Positions 1-9,154 of a stretch of DNA of 64,000 bases are shown here, piece after piece; the first letter of the stretch is position 1; each line of letters opens with the position of its first letter. This stretch comes from Pyrenochaeta sp. MPI-SDFR-AT-0127. Its lineage: Eukaryota > Ascomycota > Dothideomycetes > Pleosporales > Cucurbitariaceae. The DNA lies in NCBI GenBank assembly GCA_020747015.1, contig JAGTJM010000006.1:310001-374000 (forward strand), written 5' to 3'. The notes under the pieces were generated by a model, which worked only from the letters and a program-made list of their open reading frames with translations, was not told the origin of the DNA and made no database searches. The position numbers and the translations under genes were made by a program.

Positions 1-824
1 ATCTGCTTGAGACTGCTGGCGCCGAAAATGACGCCATCCTCGTCGCCCTCGAGAATAGAGTGGTACGCAACCCAGCGATATGCCAGCTCGGCCTTGGGGA
101 TACCCTCTTTCTCAGCAATGTCGTTCCACTTGGCCAGCGCAGCGCGTAGACTGGGCTTGTTGTACAGCTTCAGGTACATGCCGCCAAGGGCCTCCTTGTT
201 GAAGCGGCCTGCACCGGCGTCCAGGGACTCGATGGTTTTGGTGAGGAACCCGCCTGCCAGGGGACTGTATGCGTAGAAGGAGATGCCTAGCTTCCGCAAT
301 GTGGGGAAGAGTTGGGTTTCCAGATGGCGGGCAATGGGGTTGTAGTTTCCCTGATATACAGTAGGGAGAGTATAACCCTTTGATTTGGCAATGTCGTAGA
401 CTTGTTGGACTTGTTCGGCGCTGAAATTGGACAGGCCGAAGCGCTTGAAGAGGCCCTTCTTGTGGACTTCGGTGATGCCTGCGAGGGTGTCTTCAAAGGG
501 CACGCTCGTGTCCGGTGCATGAATGTACAGGATATCAAACTGCTTGATGCCTACTCTTTCTAGCGAGTCCTGGGCATCGCGGATAACGGCATCCTTGGTG
601 ACATTGCCGGGGTTGAAGCCACCGGGAAGCTTGGTGTCGATGGTGAAGCTAGTGCGCTTTTCGAGAGCGCCAATGGCGACTTCAGAGCCTGGGTACAGAC
701 GGGCGGTGTCGATGTTAGTGACGCCATTGGCGAGGAGCACATCGAGGACCTGACTGCGTATCTCGTCATCCTTGAACGTGCTGGTGTCAGAGAGCGGGGC
801 GCCACCGAAGATTGTTTTCACCAT
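1..824 (-). CDS. Aldo/keto reductase (AKR7-like), truncated by the window edge
   Basis: The minus-strand frame starts at the ATG at 824 and stays open to base 1, so the C-terminus is missing; about 274 codons are visible. It reads as an NADPH-dependent aldo/keto reductase of the aflatoxin-aldehyde-reductase/norsolorinic-acid-reductase type. The catalytic tetrad is recognisable: the Asp in NIDTARLYPG with the Tyr just after it, the Lys in IDTKLPGG, and the His in YIHAPD. Later strands (GLSNFSAEQV, YNPIARHLE, YSPLAGGFL) fit the TIM-barrel family. The start is supported by a TATA-like element about 75 bp upstream and by the alignment of MVKTIFGGAPL with family N-termini. The cytosolic carbonyl substrate cannot be told. 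It lies about 7 kb from the cluster at 8-23 kb, and I see no reason to include it there. Confidence 0.88.
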   Translation of the reverse strand, partial: MVKTIFGGAPLSDTSTFKDDEIRSQVLDVLLANGVTNIDTARLYPGSEVAIGALEKRTSFTIDTKLPGGFNPGNVTKDAVIRDAQDSLERVGIKQFDILYIHAPDTSVPFEDTLAGITEVHKKGLFKRFGLSNFSAEQVQQVYDIAKSKGYTLPTVYQGNYNPIARHLETQLFPTLRKLGISFYAYSPLAGGFLTKTIESLDAGAGRFNKEALGGMYLKLYNKPSLRAALAKWNDIAEKEGIPKAELAYRWVAYHSILEGDEDGVIFGASSLKQ

Positions 825-1797
825 GATGAGTTGTGGTGTGGAGGTGCGAATAGAAGCTCGAGTGGAGTGAAGAAAGGATGGCGGGGGAACAAAGGGGCGT
901 ATATAAGCTTGCAATATGGTAATGACAACTAACGTTGACACAGTCGAGAAAGGCGCAATCGATGATGTGCTCAGGAATCAGTCTGCCCGAGTCGTGCTAT
1001 GCATTCCTCCGCAAGCAGTGCAGCAGCAGCTACTTATACCACGTTCCCAGTTATGTGCAAGTGTGTGTCGTCCGCCAGCGACGGGTGACGCCATATGACG
1101 GACCAAAACATACGTGCATTACAAATGGCTGTTTCTGTACACCAGCGGTGTGGGAACAAGCTCGAATCCAAAACTAAGCCCCACTATCTCGTGGTTGATC
1201 CCTCGGTACTTTCTGCGCAGGGCAAACAATCACCCCGGTCGTCACACGAGATGTCCGGCGCTTAGCGCTTGATAATTACTTGCGAGTTCGCTTGCGGCTC
1301 TGATGTTGGAACAGCGAATCGCAAGTGAGCCCGCCATGTCTTGAGTAGAGCACATGCACCGGGCCTTATGTCACGCTCCATTTGGTCCAGGGCAGCGTTA
1401 TGCCTTGGATGCTGGCCCAAAGTGCCAAAACCCTGGAATTTGGAGTTTACTGAACGGTCGGCCTAATAAAGGGCCGATGGCTGCAGACTCCACCCCGCCT
1501 TGTTGTGGTGTTGAGGAGGCTTTCCCCGCCACAGCATATTAAGTAATCAAGAACAGCCTGGGATTGGATTGATAAGCTGATCACTAGTTACAACTGAAGC
1601 AGCATGTGCGAATCCATGGGCAGGGCAGAGTGCCGAGTTATGATTAGATAACCTGAAGCCATGGGCTTCTGCCAACATGAGCAGAACTGAACTATGCTGA
1701 GTGGGATTCTGATATTTGGGGCAACGTAATCACTCTCCAGGTCAACCATATTCGGCCTTGATAGGTCATTTGGATCTTCATATGATTCTGACATATT
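825..1797. other. Intergenic stretch, no gene seen
   Basis: It carries the upstream region of the aldo/keto reductase and the downstream region of the aminotransferase. Only short overlapping frames are present, with no recognisable protein, RNA gene or repeat. Confidence 0.6.
900..905 (-). promoter_or_regulatory. TATA-like element of the aldo/keto reductase gene
   Basis: A TATATA core lies about 75 bp upstream of the ATG at 824, a suitable spacing for a fungal TATA box. It is called by sequence and position only. Confidence 0.4.
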
Positions 1798-3651
1798 CTA
1801 GCACATGCCCGTCAACACCGCCATGCCAGCGACATGATCTACACCTGCAGTTTCTTCTCCCTCTAGCAATTTGTCAATCTTCTCCTTCTTCTTTATTCTC
1901 CAGAAAGCCTGGGCGCCATCTGCGAATCGCTTGCTAACAGGACCAACATCCTCCACTGGACATGCCGCAAAACACAAGCGGAAGCAATTGAAGCTGTCTT
2001 TTTCGAGGATTTCCGGTGTAGCCGCGAACATTGACCCTGGAGCGACCAGGCAGAGGTAAGGCTTGAGGGTCCAAAGCACCCACAGTGCTTGCGAGAGGCG
2101 TGGTGCTGGGACACTCTTGGCCAGAGGATGTGAGGTGAAATCGAAACGAATCCAGACGAACATGCCGCCGAGTGGGCGAACGAAAGAGTAAATCTGTGTC
2201 TTTTCAACAACAGCCCAATCATCCTCTTCGTCAGCGAGTGACCTGCGACGGCCAGCCTTCACAAGCTCCTTCCCAGTATCGAGCGCGTCACACATTGTCT
2301 GCATTCTACGCTCATAGTTGCCCCTCAAACCTTCAAGCCAACGCACCCAGCCGTCAACTTTCCAGCCGCTTCCATCTGCAGCTCCGCCGCGCCCGGGATC
2401 ATTCGAGCTTTGCGGGCCCATGAGTAGTTCCGCAATCATTGATTGAACGAAGCCAGAAGGTTGTTGCGTTGATGTTTCCGTGATGCGGAGTATGCGCTCC
2501 ACAAGAGCGGGTTGCGCAGTGATCCAGCCGAGGCGACATCCTGGTGCTACTGTCTTGGAAAAGGTATCGAGACGGACGACGCGCCCCTGATAATCGACGC
2601 TGAGATAGGATGGGATCAGACTGTCAAGGAATTCGAAGCCTGAGCCTTTGGTGGGGCGTGGAGTGGTCTTCTTGGTGGATGATGAAGGGTATTGCAGGTA
2701 CCAATATGGGTCGTCTTCGATGATGACCACATCATACTTTACACAAAGAGCATATATCTCGATTCTCCGCGCGACCGACAGCGTGCCTGAAGTTGGGTTC
2801 TGACCAATGGTGACGGTATACATGAGATGTGGTCGTCGACCCTTGCTAAAGTCCCAGTTCTCTAACACATCTTCGAGCCCACCCGGGCCCTTTGCCAGCA
2901 TGCCTTCGTCATCAATAGCCACAGCTGCAATGTTGAAACCTCGTGGTGTTGCAGTCTGAATAGCATTCATGTAGGCATACGTCTCACACAGTAGGCCTGG
3001 CCTCTCGTCAACGGGGTCGTGCTCTGCCGACCACTCGTTGCTGAGTGCCTGCAGCGTCTTTGAAAAGCCATCCGTAGAGCCACACGTCAAGATGATTTCA
3101 GGCCCTTCTTTGTACGGGACCAGGGGATGTAGATTTTCCCTTGTGAATTGTCGAATAAACCAGTAGAGCGCAGGATATCCCTGAGCCTGTCCGTACTGCA
3201 GCGCTGACTTGAGGTCGATCATGCGCAGGGGATCTGGTACACTAGAGTCCTTGGGTACTACGAGGCGCGAGGCAGGCAGTTGCTCATGTTTGTGCTTGGC
3301 GATGGATACGCTCGCTAGTTGCGCAGTTGGGGGATCGTCGACGGGCGGATCGAGAGGCTTATTAGGCGTCGGCTGCCATCTGTTTGGGTGTGCGACTTTG
3401 GCTTCGAGCGTATCATAGGGGAAGTAGTGGTCGTTTGGCAAGCCTGGCGAGCGTAAGCAACCGAGGTGCATACGAAGTCAGGCACTGTTTGGCCACTTAC
3501 CTCCAGCCAGCTGGGCAATACCAGGGATCTGGAAATACTTGTAGAACTTCTTTACACTCGACGCTTCTCGTGCCTTTGTGCTGCGTGACAGGTAATGAGA
3601 GAGATCGACCGGATCTGGGAAAGAGCTGGAGTCGGTCGTATAGGGTGCCAT
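1798..3651 (-). CDS. Aromatic amino acid aminotransferase (PLP fold type I, ARO8-like)
   Basis: Two exons, 3651-3501 and 3443-1798, join across a 57-bp intron (GTAAGT donor, CCAG acceptor) to give 598 residues. The joined N-terminus (STKAREASSVKKFYKYF, then GLPNDHYFPYD) is the usual opening of fungal cytosolic aromatic or general aminotransferases; the second exon alone would lack it. The PLP-binding lysine is in TFSKTVAPGCRLGW (about residue 347), the Asn/Pro motif is GQNPTSGT (about 266), and the Asp pairing with the pyridine N is in EDDPYW. The expected reaction is transamination of Tyr, Phe, Trp or kynurenine-type substrates with 2-oxo acids. The stretch between the core and the C-terminal domain is rich in Gly, Asp and Arg and looks like a surface insertion. 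It is divergent from the LCCL gene, sharing a 700-bp promoter region. Confidence 0.93.
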
Positions 3652-4351
3652 TGCGTCGGATCGAGAGGGGAAATTGGATAGGCCCTACTCTGGCGAGTGA
3701 TTCAATAGCTAGGACTACTACTCTTCTTGCTAGCACCACGAGTTCTGCAGTGATTGCAAACAGCTTGGACGCTGTGGATCACCAAAAGATGGAGTTGGGC
3801 TGTTCCGTGCGGCGCTGGTCCGCACTGGCTCGTATCGATTAGCCATGGGGAAGGATAAGGGCTGATTAGAAATGCCCTGGGAATGGTGACGACACAAGCG
3901 GGCAGCCACACGACATGGCGACTAGACCGCAACAAGCCGCACAGAGAGCCGGGGTCGCTCTTCGACGACCAGACTCCGAGCTGTACGAGCGTTTTGCATG
4001 TTATTCTTCTGCCACCATTCGGCAATGGGTGCTGCTGGTTTCTTAGCGCGTCGCGAGGCCGGCAACGTGGTGCAACCACGGCCCGCATGACGCAGGTCCC
4101 CGGAGCTTACCAGAGCGCCTTCTGCTACACCAGCGGCGCCAGCAGCAGCATCATTTGCACAGCCCTTGGGTTTCCTTCTCTTCCTTCTGCCTCCTTGTCA
4201 CCTCATCTCTCTTGAAATCACTGCCTCGACTCGACTCTAGCAGTCCCTTGCCCTCAACACCCTATCAATAAGCCGCATCTAGCGCCCTCAGTCCCCAGCC
4301 ATCAAGGTGTTGTCGCCAACCTCTCGCCACGAGCTCTCGTCGCTCTCAGAC
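3652..4351. promoter_or_regulatory. Shared upstream region of two divergent genes
   Basis: This 700-bp gap separates the divergent aminotransferase (start 3651, minus) and LCCL gene (start 4352, plus). The last 150 bases before 4352 are C/T-rich, as is common in fungal 5' leaders. I do not recognise any of the short frames inside it. Confidence 0.5.
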
Positions 4352-6247
4352 ATGAGAGCACAGGACGAGTCTGACGACGAGGGCGCACCCCCTCAGATCT
4401 ACCGCGACGACGAGAATGCCAGCACGCATTCCGCCGAGTCCGCCGTCTTGATCGCTAACTCCGAGGCTTCCGACGAGGAAGACTACTCCACCCAAGAGCC
4501 CTACTACGCCAACAAATACATCCCACCACGGTTGCAGCGCATATGGAGAAACGTTGTCACATGGGCCAAAGGCCCGCAGCCTCCACGGCCATGGAAGATT
4601 CGTCCGTTGTTTCCCAAGATCCAGACTGCGCCGATACAATTCTTGAATAACTACTTCCCAAAGAGAAAGCACAAGGTGCTACTGTTGATATTCTTCTACG
4701 GCAGCTGGCTATTGACCTTTGGGCTAGTGCTGCATCGTAGCGCGTTCGCGGCAGATATACCGGGCTATGGAAGCCCAGTTCGGATCCGCTGTACAGACCG
4801 CTTCTGGAACGATGGGAATGGCTGTGGTCTGAACGGGGACCTCTGCCGACCTTTCGAGAATAGCTCTATGCCATTTAGGTGTCCAGCAAATTGCAAGCGT
4901 GTGCAAGTACTGAATCCACATCCTGTTGGCGATCAGCTCGTAAACTATCGACCCTTGGTCATTGGAGGACCGACCGACGAGCAGGAAACGCTTGAGAAGA
5001 CGTACTATCGCGCCGACTCTTTCATCTGCGGAGCAGCTATTCATGCCGGTTTCATCAACGACGCGTCTGGTGGCTGCGGAGTAGTCGCTCAGGTTGGAGA
5101 GAAGAGCAACTATCCGAGTGTCAGCAGGAAGCACATCAGCAGTATCGGCTTCGATTCGTACTTTCCAAGGTCGTTCTCGTTCCTCCCCGGTACAGCTGCT
5201 AGATGCCGAGACCTACGCTGGCCATTATTGGGTGTCTCCCTCACTTTTACCATACTTTTGTCTCTTTTCACAACATCACCCCCTATCTTCTTCTCGTCCA
5301 TATTTACAGGAATCTTCTTCCACGTTGCACTTGCTTCCGACCCTCCAAACCTGACCGACTACTATGCCATCGTCAGCATCGCACTCGGAAGGTTTTTACC
5401 AGCAAGTTTCTGCATGTACGCAGTATACAGATTCGCAGTCAAACGTCAACTGCAAGGCCTCCATGCGCAGGTTGAGAAAACGATACTTTGGCTTGGGGGC
5501 TGTTGGGTCGGAGCTCTCAACAACTACACCTTTGACAAAATCCCCATTGAGCGTCTGACGCCCCATGACATCAAGAACCAACCAGGCGCTATCCCGGCAC
5601 TGATCATCGTTGTCTTGACATTGTTTTTCATTGCTCTTGGCCAGGCATGGGCATTCCGAGTTGAAGGCCGGCTCCCGCGCTACCTCGCTATATACGGCAT
5701 TCTGGTTGCCGGTATCCTCGCGCTTGTTGCCGTTCCGAAGATGAACGTTCGTCTCCATCATTACATCCTAGGCCTACTTCTAGTTTCAGGAACTTCCATG
5801 CAGACGCGACCAAGTCTACTCTATCAAGGCATCCTCATTGGTCTCTTCATTAACGGCATCGCGCGGTGGGGTTTCGACTCGATTCTCCAAACGCCTAATG
5901 AGCTTCGCGGCGATGCACCGACTGGTTCCCTGCTCCCTCTTGTCACCGCACCTATCATCCATAATAATATCAATATGCACTACCTCAGACCGAATATCAC
6001 ATTCGAATGGCATTTGCCTTTCCCAAAGTATCACGATGGTATCAGTGTTCTGGTCAACGATGTTGAGAGATATCACGAGTATGAAGAAAGGATGACCGAT
6101 AGTTGGACTTGGGTTAGGCATATGGAGGGCGTGAACGAATACTTTAGGTTTGGATACTTGAAAGGAAGCGGGAGAGGCGATTACACTAAAGCCGGTGTTT
6201 GGAGTGCTGATGGCGGATGGACTGAGATGAAGCCTGGATCATCGTGA
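4352..6247 (+). CDS. LCCL-domain multi-pass membrane protein
   Basis: An intronless 631-residue protein. I chose the ATG at 4352; the frame is open further upstream but only from a GTG. The N-terminal ~95 residues are acidic and Ser-rich (cytosolic). A first membrane helix lies near residues 109-128 (LLLIFFYGSWLLTFGLVLH). It is followed by an extracellular Cys-rich segment and an LCCL domain (about 150-277; YRADSFICGAAIHAGFI, then the GGCG turn), and then by about seven hydrophobic segments from about 291 to 520. This order is typical of fungal LCCL proteins. LCCL domains are thought to bind ligands such as lipids or glycans; the function of the fungal family is not established and no substrate can be assigned. 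Confidence 0.92.
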   Translation: MRAQDESDDEGAPPQIYRDDENASTHSAESAVLIANSEASDEEDYSTQEPYYANKYIPPRLQRIWRNVVTWAKGPQPPRPWKIRPLFPKIQTAPIQFLNNYFPKRKHKVLLLIFFYGSWLLTFGLVLHRSAFAADIPGYGSPVRIRCTDRFWNDGNGCGLNGDLCRPFENSSMPFRCPANCKRVQVLNPHPVGDQLVNYRPLVIGGPTDEQETLEKTYYRADSFICGAAIHAGFINDASGGCGVVAQVGEKSNYPSVSRKHISSIGFDSYFPRSFSFLPGTAARCRDLRWPLLGVSLTFTILLSLFTTSPPIFFSSIFTGIFFHVALASDPPNLTDYYAIVSIALGRFLPASFCMYAVYRFAVKRQLQGLHAQVEKTILWLGGCWVGALNNYTFDKIPIERLTPHDIKNQPGAIPALIIVVLTLFFIALGQAWAFRVEGRLPRYLAIYGILVAGILALVAVPKMNVRLHHYILGLLLVSGTSMQTRPSLLYQGILIGLFINGIARWGFDSILQTPNELRGDAPTGSLLPLVTAPIIHNNINMHYLRPNITFEWHLPFPKYHDGISVLVNDVERYHEYEERMTDSWTWVRHMEGVNEYFRFGYLKGSGRGDYTKAGVWSADGGWTEMKPGSS

Positions 6248-6574
6248 GCCATGCCGCATTTTCGATAAATTTCAGTGGCAATGAAATGGGTTTAGCAACC
6301 GCTTGCACGTTTAACAAATTACAAGAACCAGCATCGCGACTAGATCTACAAATAAGAGATAGAATTTCCAGAACTCCATTTTGGTCCATATCAGTTTCCA
6401 CCGCGTGATATTCTCACTGCGGTGACACAGAAGACGAATTGAAGTAATAACTTCGCTCGTACCTCGCATTCTTAATCGAAGAGCTTGAAAAGCGGGGTAA
6501 TGTTGCACTATGAGAACTACTTAAAGAATGTTGATCATCGACATCAGCATTCGGTTCAAATCTGCGCCAAAACT
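6248..6574. other. Intergenic stretch, no gene seen
   Basis: The 3' end of the LCCL gene and the 5' region of the GFA-domain gene. An in-frame upstream ATG at 6500 exists, but the preferred start is 6575. Confidence 0.5.
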
Positions 6575-7765
6575 ATGTCAATCAAAGAACTCACAGTATC
6601 CTGCCACTGCAGGGCTGCAACTCACGCCTTCGCCGTCCCCCTCTCTTCCCTCCCCTTATCCACACATCTATGCAGCTGCGACATCTCGCGCCGCATCTCG
6701 GGCTCACTCCTAACTTCTTATATTAACATTACCCATCCCACCCCATCCAGCCCTGATCCCCCAAAGCCAAATACCAGCAAGCTCATAGCTTACAATTCGT
6801 CTTCCATATTAAAAAGATGGTTCTGCAACACATGCGGAACGCACATGTACTTAGAGTATGCTCATGATGGGCATTTTGAAGCTGCAACAGGGACGTTGCA
6901 GAGTGAGAGTTTAGATGGCATTGTGGAGGTACAGAGTTGCATGTGGATAGAAGATACGAAAGATGGTGGCGCGAGTAGATTCATCAGGGAAATTGGAGGA
7001 AAGGAAGTAAAGAGGTGGGCGCAGGAGGCTGGCAAGAGTGAAGAAGTAGAGTTGGACTGGCAATCTACACATCCTGCTGGTACTGGTGGAGACACCAAGA
7101 GAGGGACTAAAAAGGAGGAAAAAGGCAGGACAGCAGTTTACGCGCATTGCCACTGCCGTGGCGTGTCGTTTTGGATCACACATCCAAACGAAGCATCAAA
7201 GAACGCGGGGTCACCATGGCCAGACCTAGTAATCCCAGATTATTTGCACCAGTCCCAGAACCCCAAAAACCATCCGTGGTGGACGCCAGGCGGCAACAAG
7301 TTTCTAGCCGGAACATGTACATGTCACTCCTGCCGCCGCGCATCGGGTTTCGACATCACATTTTGGTCCTTCATACCAACGGTAAACATCTTCCTCGACT
7401 CGGCACTCACTCAAAGCTTCCCTCCTTCCGGGCACTGGGGCACAATGCAGACCTACACATCCAGTCCAGGCGTCACACGCACATTCTGCACAACATGCGG
7501 TGCAAATGTGTTTTGGAGCGGAAGCGAGGAAACGCACGGCAGAAGGGATTTGATCGATGTAGCAGTGGGTTTGCTGGATGCGTCGTCTGGTGCTCGAGCT
7601 GAGGAACTGCTGGCTTGGTGGCCTGGACGGGTGAGTTTTCGGGAAGACGCGTTAAATACAAGGTTGATCGAGGGCTTGGAACTGGGGTTGAAGGACTGGG
7701 CTGAGAGGAATAAGGAGAAGCCATGTGTCGCCAGGTTCTCCGAGGAAGTACTGAATAAAAGCTAG
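6575..7765 (+). CDS. Tandem GFA/CENP-V-fold zinc protein
   Basis: A single exon of 396 residues from the ATG at 6575, which directly precedes the first zinc ligands (VSCHC). Two copies of the GFA (Mss4-like, DUF636) fold are visible. The first has CHC near residues 10-12, CSC near 33-35 and CNTCG near residue 84. The second has CHC (about 193), CTCHSC (about 250) and CTTCGANVFW (about 308). GFA domains carry structural and catalytic zinc and were first described in glutathione-dependent formaldehyde activation, but most fungal members have no tested activity. The two halves are joined by a Lys/Glu-rich linker. An upstream ATG at 6500 would add 25 residues without homology to the fold. Confidence 0.87.
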   Translation: MSIKELTVSCHCRAATHAFAVPLSSLPLSTHLCSCDISRRISGSLLTSYINITHPTPSSPDPPKPNTSKLIAYNSSSILKRWFCNTCGTHMYLEYAHDGHFEAATGTLQSESLDGIVEVQSCMWIEDTKDGGASRFIREIGGKEVKRWAQEAGKSEEVELDWQSTHPAGTGGDTKRGTKKEEKGRTAVYAHCHCRGVSFWITHPNEASKNAGSPWPDLVIPDYLHQSQNPKNHPWWTPGGNKFLAGTCTCHSCRRASGFDITFWSFIPTVNIFLDSALTQSFPPSGHWGTMQTYTSSPGVTRTFCTTCGANVFWSGSEETHGRRDLIDVAVGLLDASSGARAEELLAWWPGRVSFREDALNTRLIEGLELGLKDWAERNKEKPCVARFSEEVLNKS

Positions 7766-7997
7766 CAGAGTCATGTTGTTGTATGTCTGAGGCATCGCAA
7801 TTAAGGTGGCTGACAGCATGGAAGTGGGGCTCAAGGGCTTTTCTACTATCGAATAGAGCCAATTGTAGTCATCTTCTGCAGCGATGAGACCTACAATTGA
7901 TATAAGTTGTGTTGATCTGCGCCCAAGCAGGCAACACCTTTCTTCACATGTGGTGATTGTTGTAATATGTTCATTCTTATGGCGTCTAAATTGCCCC

Positions 7998-8819
7998 TTA
8001 TCGTGATGTATATCCTCCATCAACCGCCAGTGCACTTCCCGTGACAAAGCTGCTCCTCCCGCCCGCAAGATAAAGCACGGCGTCAGCAATCTCTTCTGGC
8101 CTTCCCATCCTCTGCATCGGCACAGCTGTCTGTACTCTCTCCTCCATTGCTTTCAGCACATCCGGGTTCCGTGTCGTCATAGGCGTCTCCGTATATCCTG
8201 GGCACACTGCATTGATCCTCAGCCCATCTTTTGCGTAGTCTTCACTTGCACTCCTCGTCAAGCCCAGAATGCCATGCTTGGAAGCTGTGTAAGCTGTCGA
8301 AAGTGTGATACCGACAACACCTTGAATGGAGCTGAAGTTTACGATTGAGCCGCGGGAGAGTGGGCGGGAGTCAATGGAGGAGAGTATGGGCGTCTGCGTA
8401 AGCATTATACGTGCTGCAGCGCGCAGGACGAAAAATGTCCCCGTGAGATTCACGTCGAGGACACGCTTCCAGGATTCTGTTGTGGCATATGCTGCACCGC
8501 CAGCGTGTTTGAGAGCGATACCCGCAGCATTGACGACGTAGTCTAAACGGCCAAAAGCTGTTGCCGCTGCTTCTACAGATTGGGTAACTTGATCCTCATT
8601 TGTCACATCTGTGGGGTATATTTCGATACGGCATGTGGGCTTGCCATCTGTGCGTTTCTGGAGGGCGGCTTGGATATAATTGCGGACGGAGTCCAGCGCA
8701 TCGGCATTGAGGTCGAGGAGAGCGACTCCGGCGCACCCTTCGCGAGCGAAGGCGTGGGCGCAGGCTTTCCCGATCCCGGAGGCAGCACCGGTGACGAGAA
8801 CAAACCCAGGCACGTCCAT
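7998..8819 (-). CDS. Short-chain dehydrogenase/reductase (cluster SDR 1)
   Basis: An intronless 273-residue classical SDR starting at the ATG at 8819 (GCCATGG context). It has the nucleotide-binding motif TGAASGIG (10-17), NAAG (97-100), the catalytic serine in NFSSIQG (about 163-164), and YTASK with Tyr177 and Lys181. PGYTETPM and VDGGYTS complete the FabG-like C-terminus. It should reduce or oxidise a carbonyl/alcohol with NAD(P)(H); Asp36 after the second strand (LLDLN) suggests an NAD(H) preference. It lies tail-to-head with the flavin monooxygenase on the same strand (335 bp apart) and is the left-most gene I would place in the putative cluster. Membership is inferred from position only. 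Confidence 0.93.
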   Translation of the reverse strand: MDVPGFVLVTGAASGIGKACAHAFAREGCAGVALLDLNADALDSVRNYIQAALQKRTDGKPTCRIEIYPTDVTNEDQVTQSVEAAATAFGRLDYVVNAAGIALKHAGGAAYATTESWKRVLDVNLTGTFFVLRAAARIMLTQTPILSSIDSRPLSRGSIVNFSSIQGVVGITLSTAYTASKHGILGLTRSASEDYAKDGLRINAVCPGYTETPMTTRNPDVLKAMEERVQTAVPMQRMGRPEEIADAVLYLAGGRSSFVTGSALAVDGGYTSR

Positions 8820-9154
8820 GGCGAATTTCTGAAGGGCGGTTTGCGAGAGGATGGTTTCAGGGTCTGAGTATCGTGTGAACCATGATCAAGGGCAATGGGA
8901 CATATATGGTGATGGGCGCGTCCAGCGACTTCGGCATTCGACCTCCACTGCAGACAGTCTCGGGGTAACTTGCCTCAATGGTAGCTATGCGAGGCAATCT
9001 CCGGTTCTATCTTCTGGGTTGTATGAAGTTGGCGATGAACATGAGGATGATTATCATACTAGAAAGCTGACATTCATACTGTGCAGATTTGCACACGAGA
9101 TTATAGGCTACTCAGAAACGAATTATCTATTATTTCTATAAAAAATAATATATA
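8820..9154. other. Intergenic stretch between SDR 1 and the monooxygenase
   Basis: Promoter of SDR 1 and terminator region of the monooxygenase. The A/T-rich end (9120-9155) suits 3'-end formation of the monooxygenase. No other feature seen. Confidence 0.5.
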
